Below are positions 1-9,148 of a stretch of DNA of 64,000 nucleotides, in pieces. This DNA comes from Variovorax sp. PBS-H4 (GTDB lineage: Bacteria; Pseudomonadota; Gammaproteobacteria; Burkholderiales; Burkholderiaceae_C): the NCBI RefSeq assembly GCF_901827205.1, contig NZ_LR594675.1, positions 5,512,001 through 5,576,000 on the forward strand, given 5' to 3'. Within the stretch, counting starts at the first letter, position 1, and each line of letters starts with the position of its first letter. Position numbers and translations under genes: made by a program. The notes beneath the pieces are model-generated. The model saw nothing but the letters and a program-made list of their open reading frames with translations. It did not search any database and was not told the DNA's origin.

Positions 1-1
1 C

Positions 2-1786
2 GAGGGCGACTCGGGCGCTCGCCCCGTTGGCGGCGACACCTCTGCCGGCACACGCGAGGCCTTCAGCGTCGCGGTGCAGGCGCCCGATGCGGTGCGCGAG
101 TACCTCGAGCAACACCTCGAAATCCAGCACTATCGGCAGATCGGTGACCTCGGCGCCAGCGAGCTCTCCCGGCTCATGGTGGCCGCGGAAGGCAATGCAC
201 GCGAGCTGCTCGCGACCCTGGGCTACTTCTCACCCGCGCTCACGCTGGAGCTGAACGAGACGCCGCAAGCCAAGGCCCCGCGCGAGGTGCGAATCACGGT
301 CGATCCCGGCCAGCCCACGCGGGTGCGCCAGGTGCAGATCGACTTCAGCGGAGCGATCGCCGCCGACGCCGACGCCGAGGCCCAGCGCGAGGCGATCCGC
401 AACAACTGGCCGCTGCGAGCGGGCCAGACCTTCACCCAGCTCGGCTGGGACAACGCCAAGTCGGCCGCGCTGCGCAGCCTCACGGCCAAGCGCTTTCCAA
501 CCGGCAGCGTGGCGCTGAGCCGCGCAGAGATCGATGCCGACCGGAGCGAGGCCAGTCTGCGCGTCGAATATCGGTCGGGCCCGGCCTACCGCTTCGGCCC
601 TTTGGAGGTACGCGGAAACGAGCGCTACGACGCCGATGCCGCGCGCCGCATCGCGCGCGTGCCGACCGGCAGCGACTACGACCAGCAGAAGCTGCTCGAT
701 GCTCAGCAGCGCCTGGCCAGCAGCGGCTACTACGACTCGGTGTTCCTCACGCTCGACACCGACGGCAGCAACCCCCTGTGGGCGCCGGTGATCGCCCAGG
801 TGCGCGAGGCGTCGCTGCAAAAGGTGGTGCTGGGGGTCGGCTTCACCACCGACAGCGGGCCTCGGGTGTCGGTGGACCACATCCACAATCGCATGCCTCT
901 GCTGGGCTGGCGCGCCGTTTCCAAGCTCCTGGTCGACCGCGAGACCAAGTCGCTCGGCTCCGAGTGGAACGCCGTCCCCGACGACAAGGGTTGGCGCTGG
1001 TTCGGTGCGGGTCAACTCAAAAACGAGACCTCCGGCAGCTACAAGGTCGACAGCGGACGGCTGCGCGGCGGCCTGGGCAAGTCGAGCGACCACATCGACT
1101 ACAACTACTTCCTGCAGTACGACTATGCGCAGAACCGCGGCGTGAATGCGCCGCCCTCCGCCTCGGCACTGTCCGTCAACTGGGGCTGGACGGGGCGCTA
1201 CTTCGACGATGCCGGCGTGCCGACGCGCGGCCACGGGCTGGCACTGGAGCTGGGCGCCGGCTACACGCTGACGGGCGAGCACCTGCCCTTCACGCGCATC
1301 TACGGCCGCTGGCTGGGCATCGTGCCGCTCGATTGGGCCTCTGCGGATGACAGTGCCAGCGCAGCGCGCAGCAGCCGCCTGCAATTTCGTGCCGAGGCCG
1401 GTGCAGTGACTGCCAGGCAGAGCGCCCAGATCCCTTCGACACTGATGTTCCTGACCGGCGGAGACACCACCGTGCGCGGCTACGGCTATCGCCAGATCGG
1501 CACCGAGCGCAGCGATGGCCAGATCGTCGCCGGCCGGTACATGACGGTGGCCAGCGTCGAGTGGCAGCGGCCTTTCGTCTACGGCGGCAAGCTGACCGAA
1601 TGGGAGAGCGCGGTCTTCGTCGATGCCGGCGCGGTGGCCGACCGGCCCGGTGATCTCAAGACCAAGGTGGGCATCGGCGTCGGGGCGCGCTGGCGCAGCC
1701 CGGTGGGGCCGGTGCAGGCCGACCTGGCTTATGGCGTGGACACGAAAAAGTTCAGGCTGCACCTGCGTCTGGGCTTCACGTTCTGA
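2..1786 (+). CDS. tamA: Translocation and assembly module outer-membrane subunit TamA (5' end cut by window edge)
   Basis: BamA/TamA-family outer-membrane protein. It works with the inner-membrane protein TamB in outer-membrane assembly and lipid/protein transport. The open frame runs to the window edge, so the true start and signal peptide lie upstream; a GTG at 74 is in frame but is probably internal. POTRA-like repeats precede a C-terminal beta-barrel with alternating hydrophobic strands. The barrel contains a conserved RGYGYR segment, and the protein ends LRLGFTF with a terminal Phe, the expected outer-membrane beta-signal. tamB starts 2 nt after the stop, which supports the pairing. Family proteins are about 580-620 aa, so little is missing. 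Confidence 0.93.
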   Translation, partial: EGDSGARPVGGDTSAGTREAFSVAVQAPDAVREYLEQHLEIQHYRQIGDLGASELSRLMVAAEGNARELLATLGYFSPALTLELNETPQAKAPREVRITVDPGQPTRVRQVQIDFSGAIAADADAEAQREAIRNNWPLRAGQTFTQLGWDNAKSAALRSLTAKRFPTGSVALSRAEIDADRSEASLRVEYRSGPAYRFGPLEVRGNERYDADAARRIARVPTGSDYDQQKLLDAQQRLASSGYYDSVFLTLDTDGSNPLWAPVIAQVREASLQKVVLGVGFTTDSGPRVSVDHIHNRMPLLGWRAVSKLLVDRETKSLGSEWNAVPDDKGWRWFGAGQLKNETSGSYKVDSGRLRGGLGKSSDHIDYNYFLQYDYAQNRGVNAPPSASALSVNWGWTGRYFDDAGVPTRGHGLALELGAGYTLTGEHLPFTRIYGRWLGIVPLDWASADDSASAARSSRLQFRAEAGAVTARQSAQIPSTLMFLTGGDTTVRGYGYRQIGTERSDGQIVAGRYMTVASVEWQRPFVYGGKLTEWESAVFVDAGAVADRPGDLKTKVGIGVGARWRSPVGPVQADLAYGVDTKKFRLHLRLGFTF

Positions 1787-1788
1787 AC

Positions 1789-4700
1789 ATGGAGCCGAGC
1801 GCGCAAACCTCCACCGCTGCACCTGTGCGCCCGCGCGGCCAGCGAGTCGTGCGAGCGCTGGCATGGAGCCTGCTCAGCCTGGTTCTGCTGGTGGGCGTGC
1901 TCACGGCCGGCGCCTGGTGGTGGCTGGGCTCCAACCAGTCGCTGGCCTTTGCGCTGGCGCAGGCGGCGCGCTACCTGCCGATCGGCCAGACGCTGGAGAG
2001 CCGCGACGTCAGCGGCTCGCTGCGGGCCGGTGGCCGCATTGGCTGGCTGCGCTGGCAGAGCGAAAGCCTGTCTGTGGAGGTGCACGAGGCCACCATCGGC
2101 TGGCAGCTGGCGCCCCTGCTGAAGCGCAAGGTTCAGCTCGGCGAGGTGCACGCGGCGCAGCTGCTGATCGAACGCCGGGGGCCAGCGGAAGACAAGCCGC
2201 GCGAGCCCTTGGCGCCCATCGTGCTGCCAGTGGAAGTCGAGCTTCCGTTCCGCATCGATACGCTGCGCTGGGCCGGCCCTCCCGCGCTCCAGGCGGACAA
2301 GCTGGCAGGCAGCTACCGGTACACCGACGGCGAACATCGGCTCGTGGTCGAGGGCGTGGACATTGCCCAGGGCCACTACGGCGCGAGGGTCACACTGCAA
2401 GGCCCGACGCCCATGGCGGTCGACGTTGCGCTCAAGGGCCGCGTGCGTGCGCCGCTCGCCGAAGGCCGCAGCATCGAGGTGCTGGCCGAGGCCAGCGCCA
2501 AGGGCACGCTCGCGACGGCCGATGCCCGGCTCGCAGTGGCGGCGCAGCTCAAGCCTGCAGATCCCGGCGCCGCAGCGCCCATGGAGGCGCAGTTGCAGGC
2601 CAACATCGCGCCCTGGCAGCCGCAGCCGGTGATCGACGCCCGGGCACAGCTGCAGAACCTCGACGCGTCCCTGCTGTGGCCCAAGGCGCCGAGCACGCTG
2701 CTGAGCGGCGCGATTGAAGCCGGCCCCGACAGCAGCGCGCCCACCGGCACGACGGTATGGCAGGCCCGGGTCGATATCCGCAATGCGAAGCCTGGGCCGT
2801 GGGACAGGGGCCAGCTGCCCGTCGAGCAGGTCCAGGCCCGCGCGAGCTTCGACGGCACCAGCTGGACCTTGCCCGAGGCCACGGTGCGCGCCGGCGCCGG
2901 CCGCATCGAGGCCGAAGGTCGCTGGAGCCCTGCCCCCGCTCCCTGGCAGGCGCGGGCCCGCGTGCGCGGCGTGCGCCCCGCGGCGCTGCACACCGAGCTG
3001 GCCGGCGCGCCGGTGAGTGGCAGCCTCACGACCGAGCAGCGCGGCGACGCACTGCTCTTCGACCTTTCACTGCAAGCCGAAGGAGGTGCCGGCAGCAAGG
3101 CGCTGAAAGGCCTGCGGCTCGACCGCGCGGTGGCACGCGGCCAATGGCAATCCGAAGTACTGGATTTGCGCACGCTGCGCATCGATGTGGCGAACGCGAG
3201 CCTCGAAGGCAAGCTGCAGGTGCGCGCTGCCGCGCAGGCGGGCAACGGCGAGCTGAAGCTCGTGGTGCCCGGCGGCAGCGCACAACTGCAGGGCCGCATC
3301 GCTCCGGCCAGTGGCGGCGGCGAGCTCCGGGCCCGGATCGACGAGGCCGCCACCCTCCAACGCTGGGTGGAGAACCTGCCCGAGCTCTCGGCCGTGTTCG
3401 CGGGCAGCAGCGCACAAGGCAGCGCCCAACTCGACGCTTCGTGGAAGGGCGGCTGGCAGGCTGTGCAGCGCCGGCTGCAGAACGCGAGTACGCCAGCGCC
3501 GCGCGGCAGTGCCGAGCCGACCGTCGAGGCCACAGTTTCGGTCCCTCGCCTCGCGCTCAGGTTGGCGCCTAATGCCGACGGCGAGGCGACGGAGATGCAA
3601 CTGCGCGACCTCCGTGCCGAGCTGGCCGGCAGCCTCGCGCAGGCCACGCTGGCGCTCAAGGGCGAAGCCCTCAGCGGTACGCAGAAGCTCAACCTCGACA
3701 CACGCGTCAGCGGCGGCCTGGAACGTGCCAAGCAATGGCGTGCATCGATCGCCAGCCTGCGGCTGCAGGTGCAGGACAGTCAGCGCCCCGGGCCGTGGAC
3801 GCTGGAGCTGGAACGTGCCCTCGGCATCGCCCTGAAGAGCGGCGACGCCGGTCACCTCGAGGTGGAAGCCTCCGCCGCAGGTGCGACGCTGCGCGGCCCG
3901 GCACCAGGCACCGTGCGCGTCGAGTGGGAGCCGCTGCGCTACAGCCACAGCGGCGCGGCGCCCGACCGGTCCTTTCGACTGCGTTCTCAGGGCCGCGTGC
4001 GAGGCCTGCCGATGGCCTGGGCCGAGGCGGCCGGCGGCAGCGCGACCTTGGCCGAGATGGGCATCAGCGGCGACCTGCTGTTCGACGGCGACTGGGACAT
4101 CGATGCCGGCGACACGCTGCGTGCGCGCGCCCGTCTCGCGCGCGCCAGCGGCGACCTTCGCGTGCAGGCGGGCGAGGCCGCGCTGGTCACCCGCATCGAG
4201 AGCCGCGGCACCGGCGCCGCCAGCGAGCGCAAGATGAATGCGGCCGCGCAAGGCCCCAGCACGCCGGCCGGCCTGCGCCAAGCCGCACTGGGTATCGACG
4301 CCGAGGGCAACAGCGTGCGCGCGAGCCTGGCCTGGGACAGCGAACGCGCCGGCCAGATCCGCGCCGAGGCCAGCACGAGCGTGGTGCAGCACGCCAATGG
4401 CTGGCAATGGGCGCCGGATGCCCCGCTCGCAGGACGAGTGACCGCGCGGCTGCCCAATCTCGGCGTCTGGTCGATGCTGGCGCCGCCCGGCTGGCGCGTG
4501 GCCGGCACGCTCGAGGCTGACGCGGCACTCTCGGGCGACCGCACGCGGCCGCGCTGGAACGGCACCCTGTCGGCTGACCAGCTCGCGCTGCGCGCACTCG
4601 TCGAGGGGCTGGACCTGCGGGACGGGCGCCTGCGCGCCTCGCTGACCGGCGAGCGCATCGAGATTACAGAATTCAGTCTTCAAGGCGGCGCCGGCAGCAG

Positions 4701-5832
4701 CACGCGCATCCCCGGGCAGAGCGGCAACCTCAGCACCGCGGCCAGCGAGGCTGCCAGCGGCGGCGGTACGCTGTCGGCGCGCGGGGAACTGAGCTGGGGT
4801 GCTGCACCGGCCAGCGGCACCGGCATCCGCATGGCCATGCAGGCTCAGCTGCGCGCCCTGCGCGTGCTGGTGCGCACCGATCGCCAGGTCACGCTCTCGG
4901 GCGATCTGCAGGCTGGGCTGGACGCCGGGCAGTTCAAGGTGCGCGGCAATCTCAAGACCGATCGGGCGGTGATCATCCTGCCCGACGAAAGCGCGCCTGG
5001 CTTGGGCAGCGACGTGGTGGTTCGCTCTGCCGCCAAGGACCGAGAGACAGCCGAGGCGGCGCAGCGCCGCAGGGCCACCGAGGATGCGCAGGTCGCCAAG
5101 GCGCAAACGGCGAAGCCGCCGGATATCGCCGTAGGGTTCGACCTCGGCGAGGATTTCGCCGTGCAGGGACGCGGCCTGACGACGCGGCTCGAGGGCAAGC
5201 TCGAGATCCGCAGCACGGCCCTGAACGCGCCGCCGCGCATCACTGGCGAGGTGCGCACCGTCAAGGGCCAGTACCGCGCCTACGGCCAGCGGCTGGACGT
5301 GGAGACCGGCATCGCCCGCTTCAATGGCCCCTACGACAACCCGGCGCTCGACATCCTCGCCATCCGGCCCAACATCTCGCATCGTGCGGGCGTGCAGATC
5401 ACCGGGAGCGCGCAATCGCCACGCGTGCGCTTGTATTCGGAGCCGGCGCTGTCCGACGCGGAAACGCTGTCATGGGTGGTGCTGGGCCGCGCCTCGGCCG
5501 CCAGCGGCGGGGAATCGCTGCTGCTGCAGCAGGCCGCGCTCGCGCTGCTGGGCCGCCTCGGCTCGGGCAGTTCCGGCGGCGGGCTCGCGAGCCGCTTCGG
5601 GCTCGACGAGATCGGCTTCAAGGGCCCAGGCAGTGGCGGGGACGTGAAGGATTCGGCTGTCACCGTGGGCAAGCGCTTGTCCAAGGATTTCTATGTGACC
5701 TACGAGCGCAGCCTCGCGGGCACGTTGGGCAGCCTGTTCATCTTCTACGACCTCACGCGCCGGCTCACGCTGCGCGGCCAGGCCGGACAGCAAAGCGGCA
5801 TCGACCTGATCTACACGATGAAATACGATTAA
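1789..5832 (+). CDS. tamB: Translocation and assembly module inner-membrane protein TamB
   Basis: Large 1347-aa TamB/AsmA-like protein (DUF490 at the C-terminus). It is thought to bridge the periplasm as a beta-structured groove and to contact TamA. A single signal-anchor helix is visible near residues 27-47 (LLSLVLLVGVLTAGAWWW). The rest is long, repetitive, beta-rich sequence, followed by the conserved C-terminal region with VGKRLSKDFYVTYERSL and the end YTMKYD. It starts 2 nt after tamA, so the two are almost certainly one transcription unit. Length and order agree with the family. A tRNA gene follows 33 nt downstream. Confidence 0.95.
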   Translation: MEPSAQTSTAAPVRPRGQRVVRALAWSLLSLVLLVGVLTAGAWWWLGSNQSLAFALAQAARYLPIGQTLESRDVSGSLRAGGRIGWLRWQSESLSVEVHEATIGWQLAPLLKRKVQLGEVHAAQLLIERRGPAEDKPREPLAPIVLPVEVELPFRIDTLRWAGPPALQADKLAGSYRYTDGEHRLVVEGVDIAQGHYGARVTLQGPTPMAVDVALKGRVRAPLAEGRSIEVLAEASAKGTLATADARLAVAAQLKPADPGAAAPMEAQLQANIAPWQPQPVIDARAQLQNLDASLLWPKAPSTLLSGAIEAGPDSSAPTGTTVWQARVDIRNAKPGPWDRGQLPVEQVQARASFDGTSWTLPEATVRAGAGRIEAEGRWSPAPAPWQARARVRGVRPAALHTELAGAPVSGSLTTEQRGDALLFDLSLQAEGGAGSKALKGLRLDRAVARGQWQSEVLDLRTLRIDVANASLEGKLQVRAAAQAGNGELKLVVPGGSAQLQGRIAPASGGGELRARIDEAATLQRWVENLPELSAVFAGSSAQGSAQLDASWKGGWQAVQRRLQNASTPAPRGSAEPTVEATVSVPRLALRLAPNADGEATEMQLRDLRAELAGSLAQATLALKGEALSGTQKLNLDTRVSGGLERAKQWRASIASLRLQVQDSQRPGPWTLELERALGIALKSGDAGHLEVEASAAGATLRGPAPGTVRVEWEPLRYSHSGAAPDRSFRLRSQGRVRGLPMAWAEAAGGSATLAEMGISGDLLFDGDWDIDAGDTLRARARLARASGDLRVQAGEAALVTRIESRGTGAASERKMNAAAQGPSTPAGLRQAALGIDAEGNSVRASLAWDSERAGQIRAEASTSVVQHANGWQWAPDAPLAGRVTARLPNLGVWSMLAPPGWRVAGTLEADAALSGDRTRPRWNGTLSADQLALRALVEGLDLRDGRLRASLTGERIEITEFSLQGGAGSSTRIPGQSGNLSTAASEAASGGGTLSARGELSWGAAPASGTGIRMAMQAQLRALRVLVRTDRQVTLSGDLQAGLDAGQFKVRGNLKTDRAVIILPDESAPGLGSDVVVRSAAKDRETAEAAQRRRATEDAQVAKAQTAKPPDIAVGFDLGEDFAVQGRGLTTRLEGKLEIRSTALNAPPRITGEVRTVKGQYRAYGQRLDVETGIARFNGPYDNPALDILAIRPNISHRAGVQITGSAQSPRVRLYSEPALSDAETLSWVVLGRASAASGGESLLLQQAALALLGRLGSGSSGGGLASRFGLDEIGFKGPGSGGDVKDSAVTVGKRLSKDFYVTYERSLAGTLGSLFIFYDLTRRLTLRGQAGQQSGIDLIYTMKYD

Positions 5833-5865
5833 GCTCCGCCGAGCTGTTAAAGTCGCCGCCGCTCA

Positions 5866-5940
5866 GTCCTCGTAGTTCAATGGATAGAACGGGGTCCTCC
5901 TAAGACTCAGATACAGGTTCGATTCCTGTCGAGGGCACCA
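5866..5940 (+). tRNA. tRNA-Arg (anticodon CCU)
   Basis: A full cloverleaf can be drawn. The acceptor stem GTCCTCG (5866-5872) pairs with CGAGGGC (5930-5936) with one G-U pair. The D-arm is GTTC/GAAC. The anticodon stem GGGTC/GACTC encloses loop CTCCTAA, with anticodon CCT at 5899-5901, which reads AGG. The T-arm carries the TTCGATT loop. The CCA end (5938-5940) is encoded. No clear terminator was seen downstream. Confidence 0.97.
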
Positions 5941-6180
5941 GTAAGTTGCTGATTTTCCAGGGTTCTGCGCTGCCAGACCGCGGCTGGACTCGTGGGCCCG
6001 CTGCAGGTACGGACACCACGAACTCTCCGTCCTTCCCGCCGCCCCCGCCTGCTCCAGCACCAGCGTTCGCTCAAGATCCTGCTCTTGCCGCCGGCTCCGC
6101 CACCGCCGTGGCACCCAAGGGCGGATAACCTCAACGACCACTGCTCAGCGATCCTTCGCACCGCCTCGCCGCTGACTCCC

Positions 6181-7263
6181 ATGACCGCACGACCTTCCGC
6201 CACACACCAGCGCGCCGTCCTCATCGGCCGCTTCCAACCCTTCCACAACGCGCACTATGCCCTGCTGCGAAAAGCCATGGACGCCGCGCCCCACGTGGTG
6301 GTGGTGATTGGGTCGGCCTTCCAGGCGCGCTCGCCAAAGAACCCCTTTACGTGGCAGGAACGCGCGGAAATGATCCGCATGGCGCTGGCAGAAGCTGACC
6401 GCGCGCGCGTGCTCTTCGTGCCGATGCGCGACCATGTCGACGAGGAGCGCTGGTTCGCCGAGGCGCGCCTGGCGATCGATGCAGCGCTCCCCCCGGAGGG
6501 CACGGCGCCTGCAGCGGCCGGCTCGACGCTGCTGATCGGCCACAGGAAAGACGCCACGCGCGACTATCTGCACGGCTTTGAGGGCTGGACGCTGCAGACC
6601 GTGGAACGCATCCACAACGCTGGCGCAGCCGCCGTGCAGGATGCAATTTTCAGCGGTGCGAAGGAGGCACCCGAGGTGCTGGCACGCGCGGTGCCCGCCA
6701 GCACGCTTGCATTCCTGCGCCGCTGGATGACGACACCGCTGCATGCGGCGCTGGCGCAGGAATGGGAACTGCTGCGTCAGCACGACGCAGCATGGTCGGT
6801 GGCCCCCTACCCGGTGGTGCTGGTCACTGTGGACTGCGTCGTCAAATGCGGCGGGCACGTGCTGCTGATTCGTCGCGGCCATTCACCGGGCAAGGGGCTC
6901 CACGCCGTGCCGGGCGGCTTCCTGGAGTTGCGCGAGACGACCTTGCAATCTGCGCTTCGCGAGCTCGAAGAGGAGACGCACCTGGCGCTGCCGCCCACTG
7001 AATTGCTCGCGTGTCTCGTTCGCATAGAGGTATTCGATCGTCCTGATCGCAGCCAGCGCGGCCGCACGATCACCCACGGCCACTTCTTCGACCTGGGCGA
7101 CCGGCAGCCGCTGCCCGACGTGCGCGCGGACGACGACGCAGCCGCGGCGGAGTGGATCCCGATTGCCGCACTGCCGGGCCTGGAGGATCAGCTGTTGGAC
7201 GATCACTTCCAGATGCTTGACCATTTTTTGGGCCTGCTGCCGCGGCCCGTCATTCACGCCTGA
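6181..7263 (+). CDS. Bifunctional nicotinamide-nucleotide adenylyltransferase/Nudix hydrolase
   Basis: A 360-aa, two-domain NadM/Nudix protein. Domain 1 is a nucleotidyltransferase that would make NAD from NMN and ATP. Domain 2 is a Nudix hydrolase (ADP-ribose-type in characterised relatives). I chose ATG 6181 because the GRFQPFH motif follows closely; upstream in-frame codons do not look coding. The adenylyltransferase HxGH motif reads HNAH (residues 22-25). The C-terminal ISSTxxR-type motif is not evident; GAAAVQDAIF stands where it is expected. The Nudix box spans residues 246-268, with the metal-binding REXXEE core intact but the late Gly replaced by His267. The fold assignment is secure; full activity of either domain is uncertain. 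Confidence 0.88.
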   Translation: MTARPSATHQRAVLIGRFQPFHNAHYALLRKAMDAAPHVVVVIGSAFQARSPKNPFTWQERAEMIRMALAEADRARVLFVPMRDHVDEERWFAEARLAIDAALPPEGTAPAAAGSTLLIGHRKDATRDYLHGFEGWTLQTVERIHNAGAAAVQDAIFSGAKEAPEVLARAVPASTLAFLRRWMTTPLHAALAQEWELLRQHDAAWSVAPYPVVLVTVDCVVKCGGHVLLIRRGHSPGKGLHAVPGGFLELRETTLQSALRELEEETHLALPPTELLACLVRIEVFDRPDRSQRGRTITHGHFFDLGDRQPLPDVRADDDAAAAEWIPIAALPGLEDQLLDDHFQMLDHFLGLLPRPVIHA

Positions 7264-7296
7264 GTTGCTATCGGGTCGACAGCAAAGGCCCAGTCA

Positions 7297-7614
7297 TCAG
7301 CCGCAGCGCATGCCCACCACCCGGCCTTTCGGCTCGATGTCCACGAGCAGTCGTGAGGCGTCAAAAGGAGTGTCAGGGTCGGTCTCCACCACCAGGCGCG
7401 CTCGGTGGGCTCCGGTGCGCATGCGCATTTCGTCGAGCAGCGCAGCGGTGATGAGACGGCCCAGCCCGAAGCGGGCGCGCGCCGCTATGCAATGCGCGGG
7501 CGCGTCGACCAAGGTCGGCGGTGGCGGGACTTCCGCTGAAAGTGGTCGCGACTCGCCGCGAAACTGGCAACCGCTCAGCAGGACGAACCACAGCAGAAGC
7601 AGCGTGCGGTACAA
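7297..7614 (-). CDS. Small lipoprotein with peptidase inhibitor I78-like domain
   Basis: About 105 aa if it starts at TTG 7614, which has GAGG six bases upstream. Another in-frame TTG at 7653 is possible but lacks a ribosome-binding site. The N-terminus is a lipoprotein signal with lipobox LLSGC, so the protein is probably anchored in the outer membrane. The mature part has a Cys near the middle, an LG, a conserved Arg and the ending GRVVGMRCG. This is the layout of the I78 family of small serine-protease inhibitors. The family call rests on pattern memory only. It may be co-transcribed with the membrane-protein gene immediately upstream on the same strand. Confidence 0.7.
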   Translation of the reverse strand: MYRTLLLLWFVLLSGCQFRGESRPLSAEVPPPPTLVDAPAHCIAARARFGLGRLITAALLDEMRMRTGAHRARLVVETDPDTPFDASRLLVDIEPKGRVVGMRCG

Positions 7615-7639
7615 CGGCAGCCTCGTCCGTGTACTGGCT

Positions 7640-8023
7640 TCAAAGCGGCGCAATGAGAGGGGCTTGGCCCTGGTCGCCTGCTACGCTCCGGGGCGCAGAG
7701 CGGACCTTGGCGTGCCTGCGCACGCTCAGGGCCACCACCGACCACAGCACCACCTGCATGATGATGAAGTGAACCAGCAGGGTAGGAACGTCTACGTGTC
7801 CCGACTGGGCTTGCACCGCTGCAACAACGGCCAGAAAGAAGAAGGCCAGCATGCAGAAGGGCCGGAACCAATGCGACCTGCGCACATGCGCAAGGCGAAG
7901 GATCCATGGGAGGCCGGGGAAGCGCTGAAGCCGTCGGCCTTGGGCCTCGGCTTCCTGCAAAAAAGGCACGATGAGAAAGTTGATGGCAATCAACAGAAGA
8001 AGCGTGTTCATGAGCTCGTCCAT
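7640..8023 (-). CDS. Small inner-membrane protein of unknown function
   Basis: About 127 aa from ATG 8023 (MDELMNTLLLLIA). The open frame continues upstream to 8197, but that part is polar and does not look like a leader. Three hydrophobic stretches are visible: near the N-terminus (LLLLIAINFLIVPFL), in the middle (MLAFFFLAVVAAV) and later (LLVHFIIMQVVLWSVVAL). The C-terminus is basic. I do not recognise a family. No good ribosome-binding site was found; ATG 8011 is an alternative start. The I78-like lipoprotein gene follows on the same strand. Confidence 0.6.
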   Translation of the reverse strand: MDELMNTLLLLIAINFLIVPFLQEAEAQGRRLQRFPGLPWILRLAHVRRSHWFRPFCMLAFFFLAVVAAVQAQSGHVDVPTLLVHFIIMQVVLWSVVALSVRRHAKVRSAPRSVAGDQGQAPLIAPL

Positions 8024-8388
8024 TCGTTGATGAGGCGCGAATGATGCCGAGGGCTTCTCGAGCACGAAGTGCAAAGCAACAATTGGTGAGATTCGCAGGC
8101 AGACGCGGCGCAAGAGCCGGGAATGATTCACGTGCCGAGGTGCCTGCTCCATCAGTCGGCTTCGTTCCCCTGGCTCATCGTGTAGGCCAGGACCCACGCG
8201 GGCGCATTGTCTTCTCTGGCAGGAAAGTAGCAGGAGCCGCGTCTAAGCTGCATGCACTGCCAGCGAAGGTCAAAGGTGTTTGGTGTTCCGCAGGCATCGT
8301 CCGTAGACGGTTCGACAGTTTCCTCCTCCCCGGCGCCCATGGCGCCGTTGCACAGCGCCCTTCGGGGCGCTGTTTTTTTGGGCCGCCT
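8024..8388. other. 365-nt intergenic region with structured DNA and no convincing gene
   Basis: The plus strand holds a strong terminator at 8353-8379 with no plus-strand gene before it for over 1 kb. Two inverted repeats lie upstream: CCTGG (8169-8173) with CCAGG (8187-8191), and CTGGCAG (8216-8222) with CTGCCAG (8257-8263). A minus-strand reading frame of 62 codons (8152-8340) covers the same stretch, but it lacks a ribosome-binding site and any recognisable family. The arrangement fits a small plus-strand RNA better than a protein, but neither is shown. Confidence 0.4.
8353..8379 (+). terminator. Rho-independent terminator (plus strand, no gene assigned)
   Basis: Perfect 8-bp stem CAGCGCCC/GGGCGCTG around a TTCG tetraloop, followed by seven T residues (8373-8379). 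The minus strand has no T tract after the hairpin, so it acts on plus-strand transcripts only. Confidence 0.85.
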
Positions 8389-9132
8389 TCAGTGCGTTTC
8401 CCGCCGCAAGGCCTGTACGTCCGCGTGCAGGGACAGCGCCCATCCCCGGCGGTCCCGGCCCCAGGAGGCCTGGGGCTCTCCGAATCGCACGATGGAGAGG
8501 AGCGGCGGCGACTTCAACACCTTCCATAGCGAGGCGGCGAGGTTGTCGTCCCCGATGTAGCGCGGTGCCATGCTGGTCTCCCCAGTGGCGGCGTCGGCGA
8601 AGCGCAGAGCCATCGGCTGCACCGGCGCGCCCGCGGAGATGGCGGCCTGGAGCAGGTTGGCATGGAACGGCAGCACAGTGTTGCCGTCGCCGGTGGTCCC
8701 CTCGGGAAAGACCGCAATCACATCCCCCCTGCTGAGCGCCTCGGTCATGCTGTGCACCACACGCAGTGCGTCGCGCCGGCGCTCACGCTCGATATAGAGG
8801 GTGCCGGCACCATTGGCCAAGGTGCCGATCAAGGGCCAGTGCTGCACGTTCGCCTTGGAGACGAAGCGCACGTGGCGTGCCGCATGAATGGTGAGGATGT
8901 CAAGCCACGACACATGGTTGCTGACCACCAGGAGAGGCCCCTTTTGAGGCGGCGTGCCTTGCACCACCAGACGGACGCCCATGATCGCGAGCATCCGCGC
9001 CGCCCAGGCCTGCACCCTCTGCTCCCTCTCGGCGTGGGAGAGCCTGGGGAACTCGGCGCGGATGGTCCACCACCCGGCATGCGCGTGAGCCAGCGCACGC
9101 ATGAGCTTGACGAAGGCGGACAAGGATCGCAT
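8389..9132 (-). CDS. plsC: 1-acyl-sn-glycerol-3-phosphate acyltransferase (PlsC family)
   Basis: A 247-aa membrane-associated acyltransferase. It would transfer an acyl chain to lysophosphatidate to make phosphatidate in phospholipid synthesis. The HxxxxD catalytic motif is NHVSWLD (His73, Asp78), and the substrate-binding motif is FPEGTT (Glu144-Thr146). A hydrophobic patch (LLVVSNH) precedes the active site. It is the last gene of the minus-strand pyr operon, 16 nt after the dihydroorotase-like gene. A second LPLAT-family gene occurs in this window at 50.5 kb, so assigning this one as the main PlsC is an inference. Confidence 0.88.
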   Translation of the reverse strand: MRSLSAFVKLMRALAHAHAGWWTIRAEFPRLSHAEREQRVQAWAARMLAIMGVRLVVQGTPPQKGPLLVVSNHVSWLDILTIHAARHVRFVSKANVQHWPLIGTLANGAGTLYIERERRRDALRVVHSMTEALSRGDVIAVFPEGTTGDGNTVLPFHANLLQAAISAGAPVQPMALRFADAATGETSMAPRYIGDDNLAASLWKVLKSPPLLSIVRFGEPQASWGRDRRGWALSLHADVQALRRETH

Positions 9133-9148
9133 CGGACGGCGATCGAGC

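Noticed and set aside
3067..5415. 782-codon minus-strand frame opposite tamB
   Set aside because: Arises from GC-rich codon bias of tamB; repetitive Arg/Ala/Gly-rich sequence with no recognisable family.
5863..6141. Minus-strand frame ending in NLYLSLRRTPFYPLNYED
   Set aside because: This is the reverse translation of the tRNA-Arg gene, a common source of false protein annotations.
8152..8340. 62-codon minus-strand frame in the gap before plsC
   Set aside because: No ribosome-binding site, no recognised family, and it overlaps inverted repeats and an orphan terminator on the other strand. Not listed as a gene but noted as an alternative.
8270..8400. Possible tRNA fragment (GGTTCGACA near 8308)
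   Set aside because: The flanking bases do not form a T-stem, and no acceptor stem or anticodon arm can be drawn.
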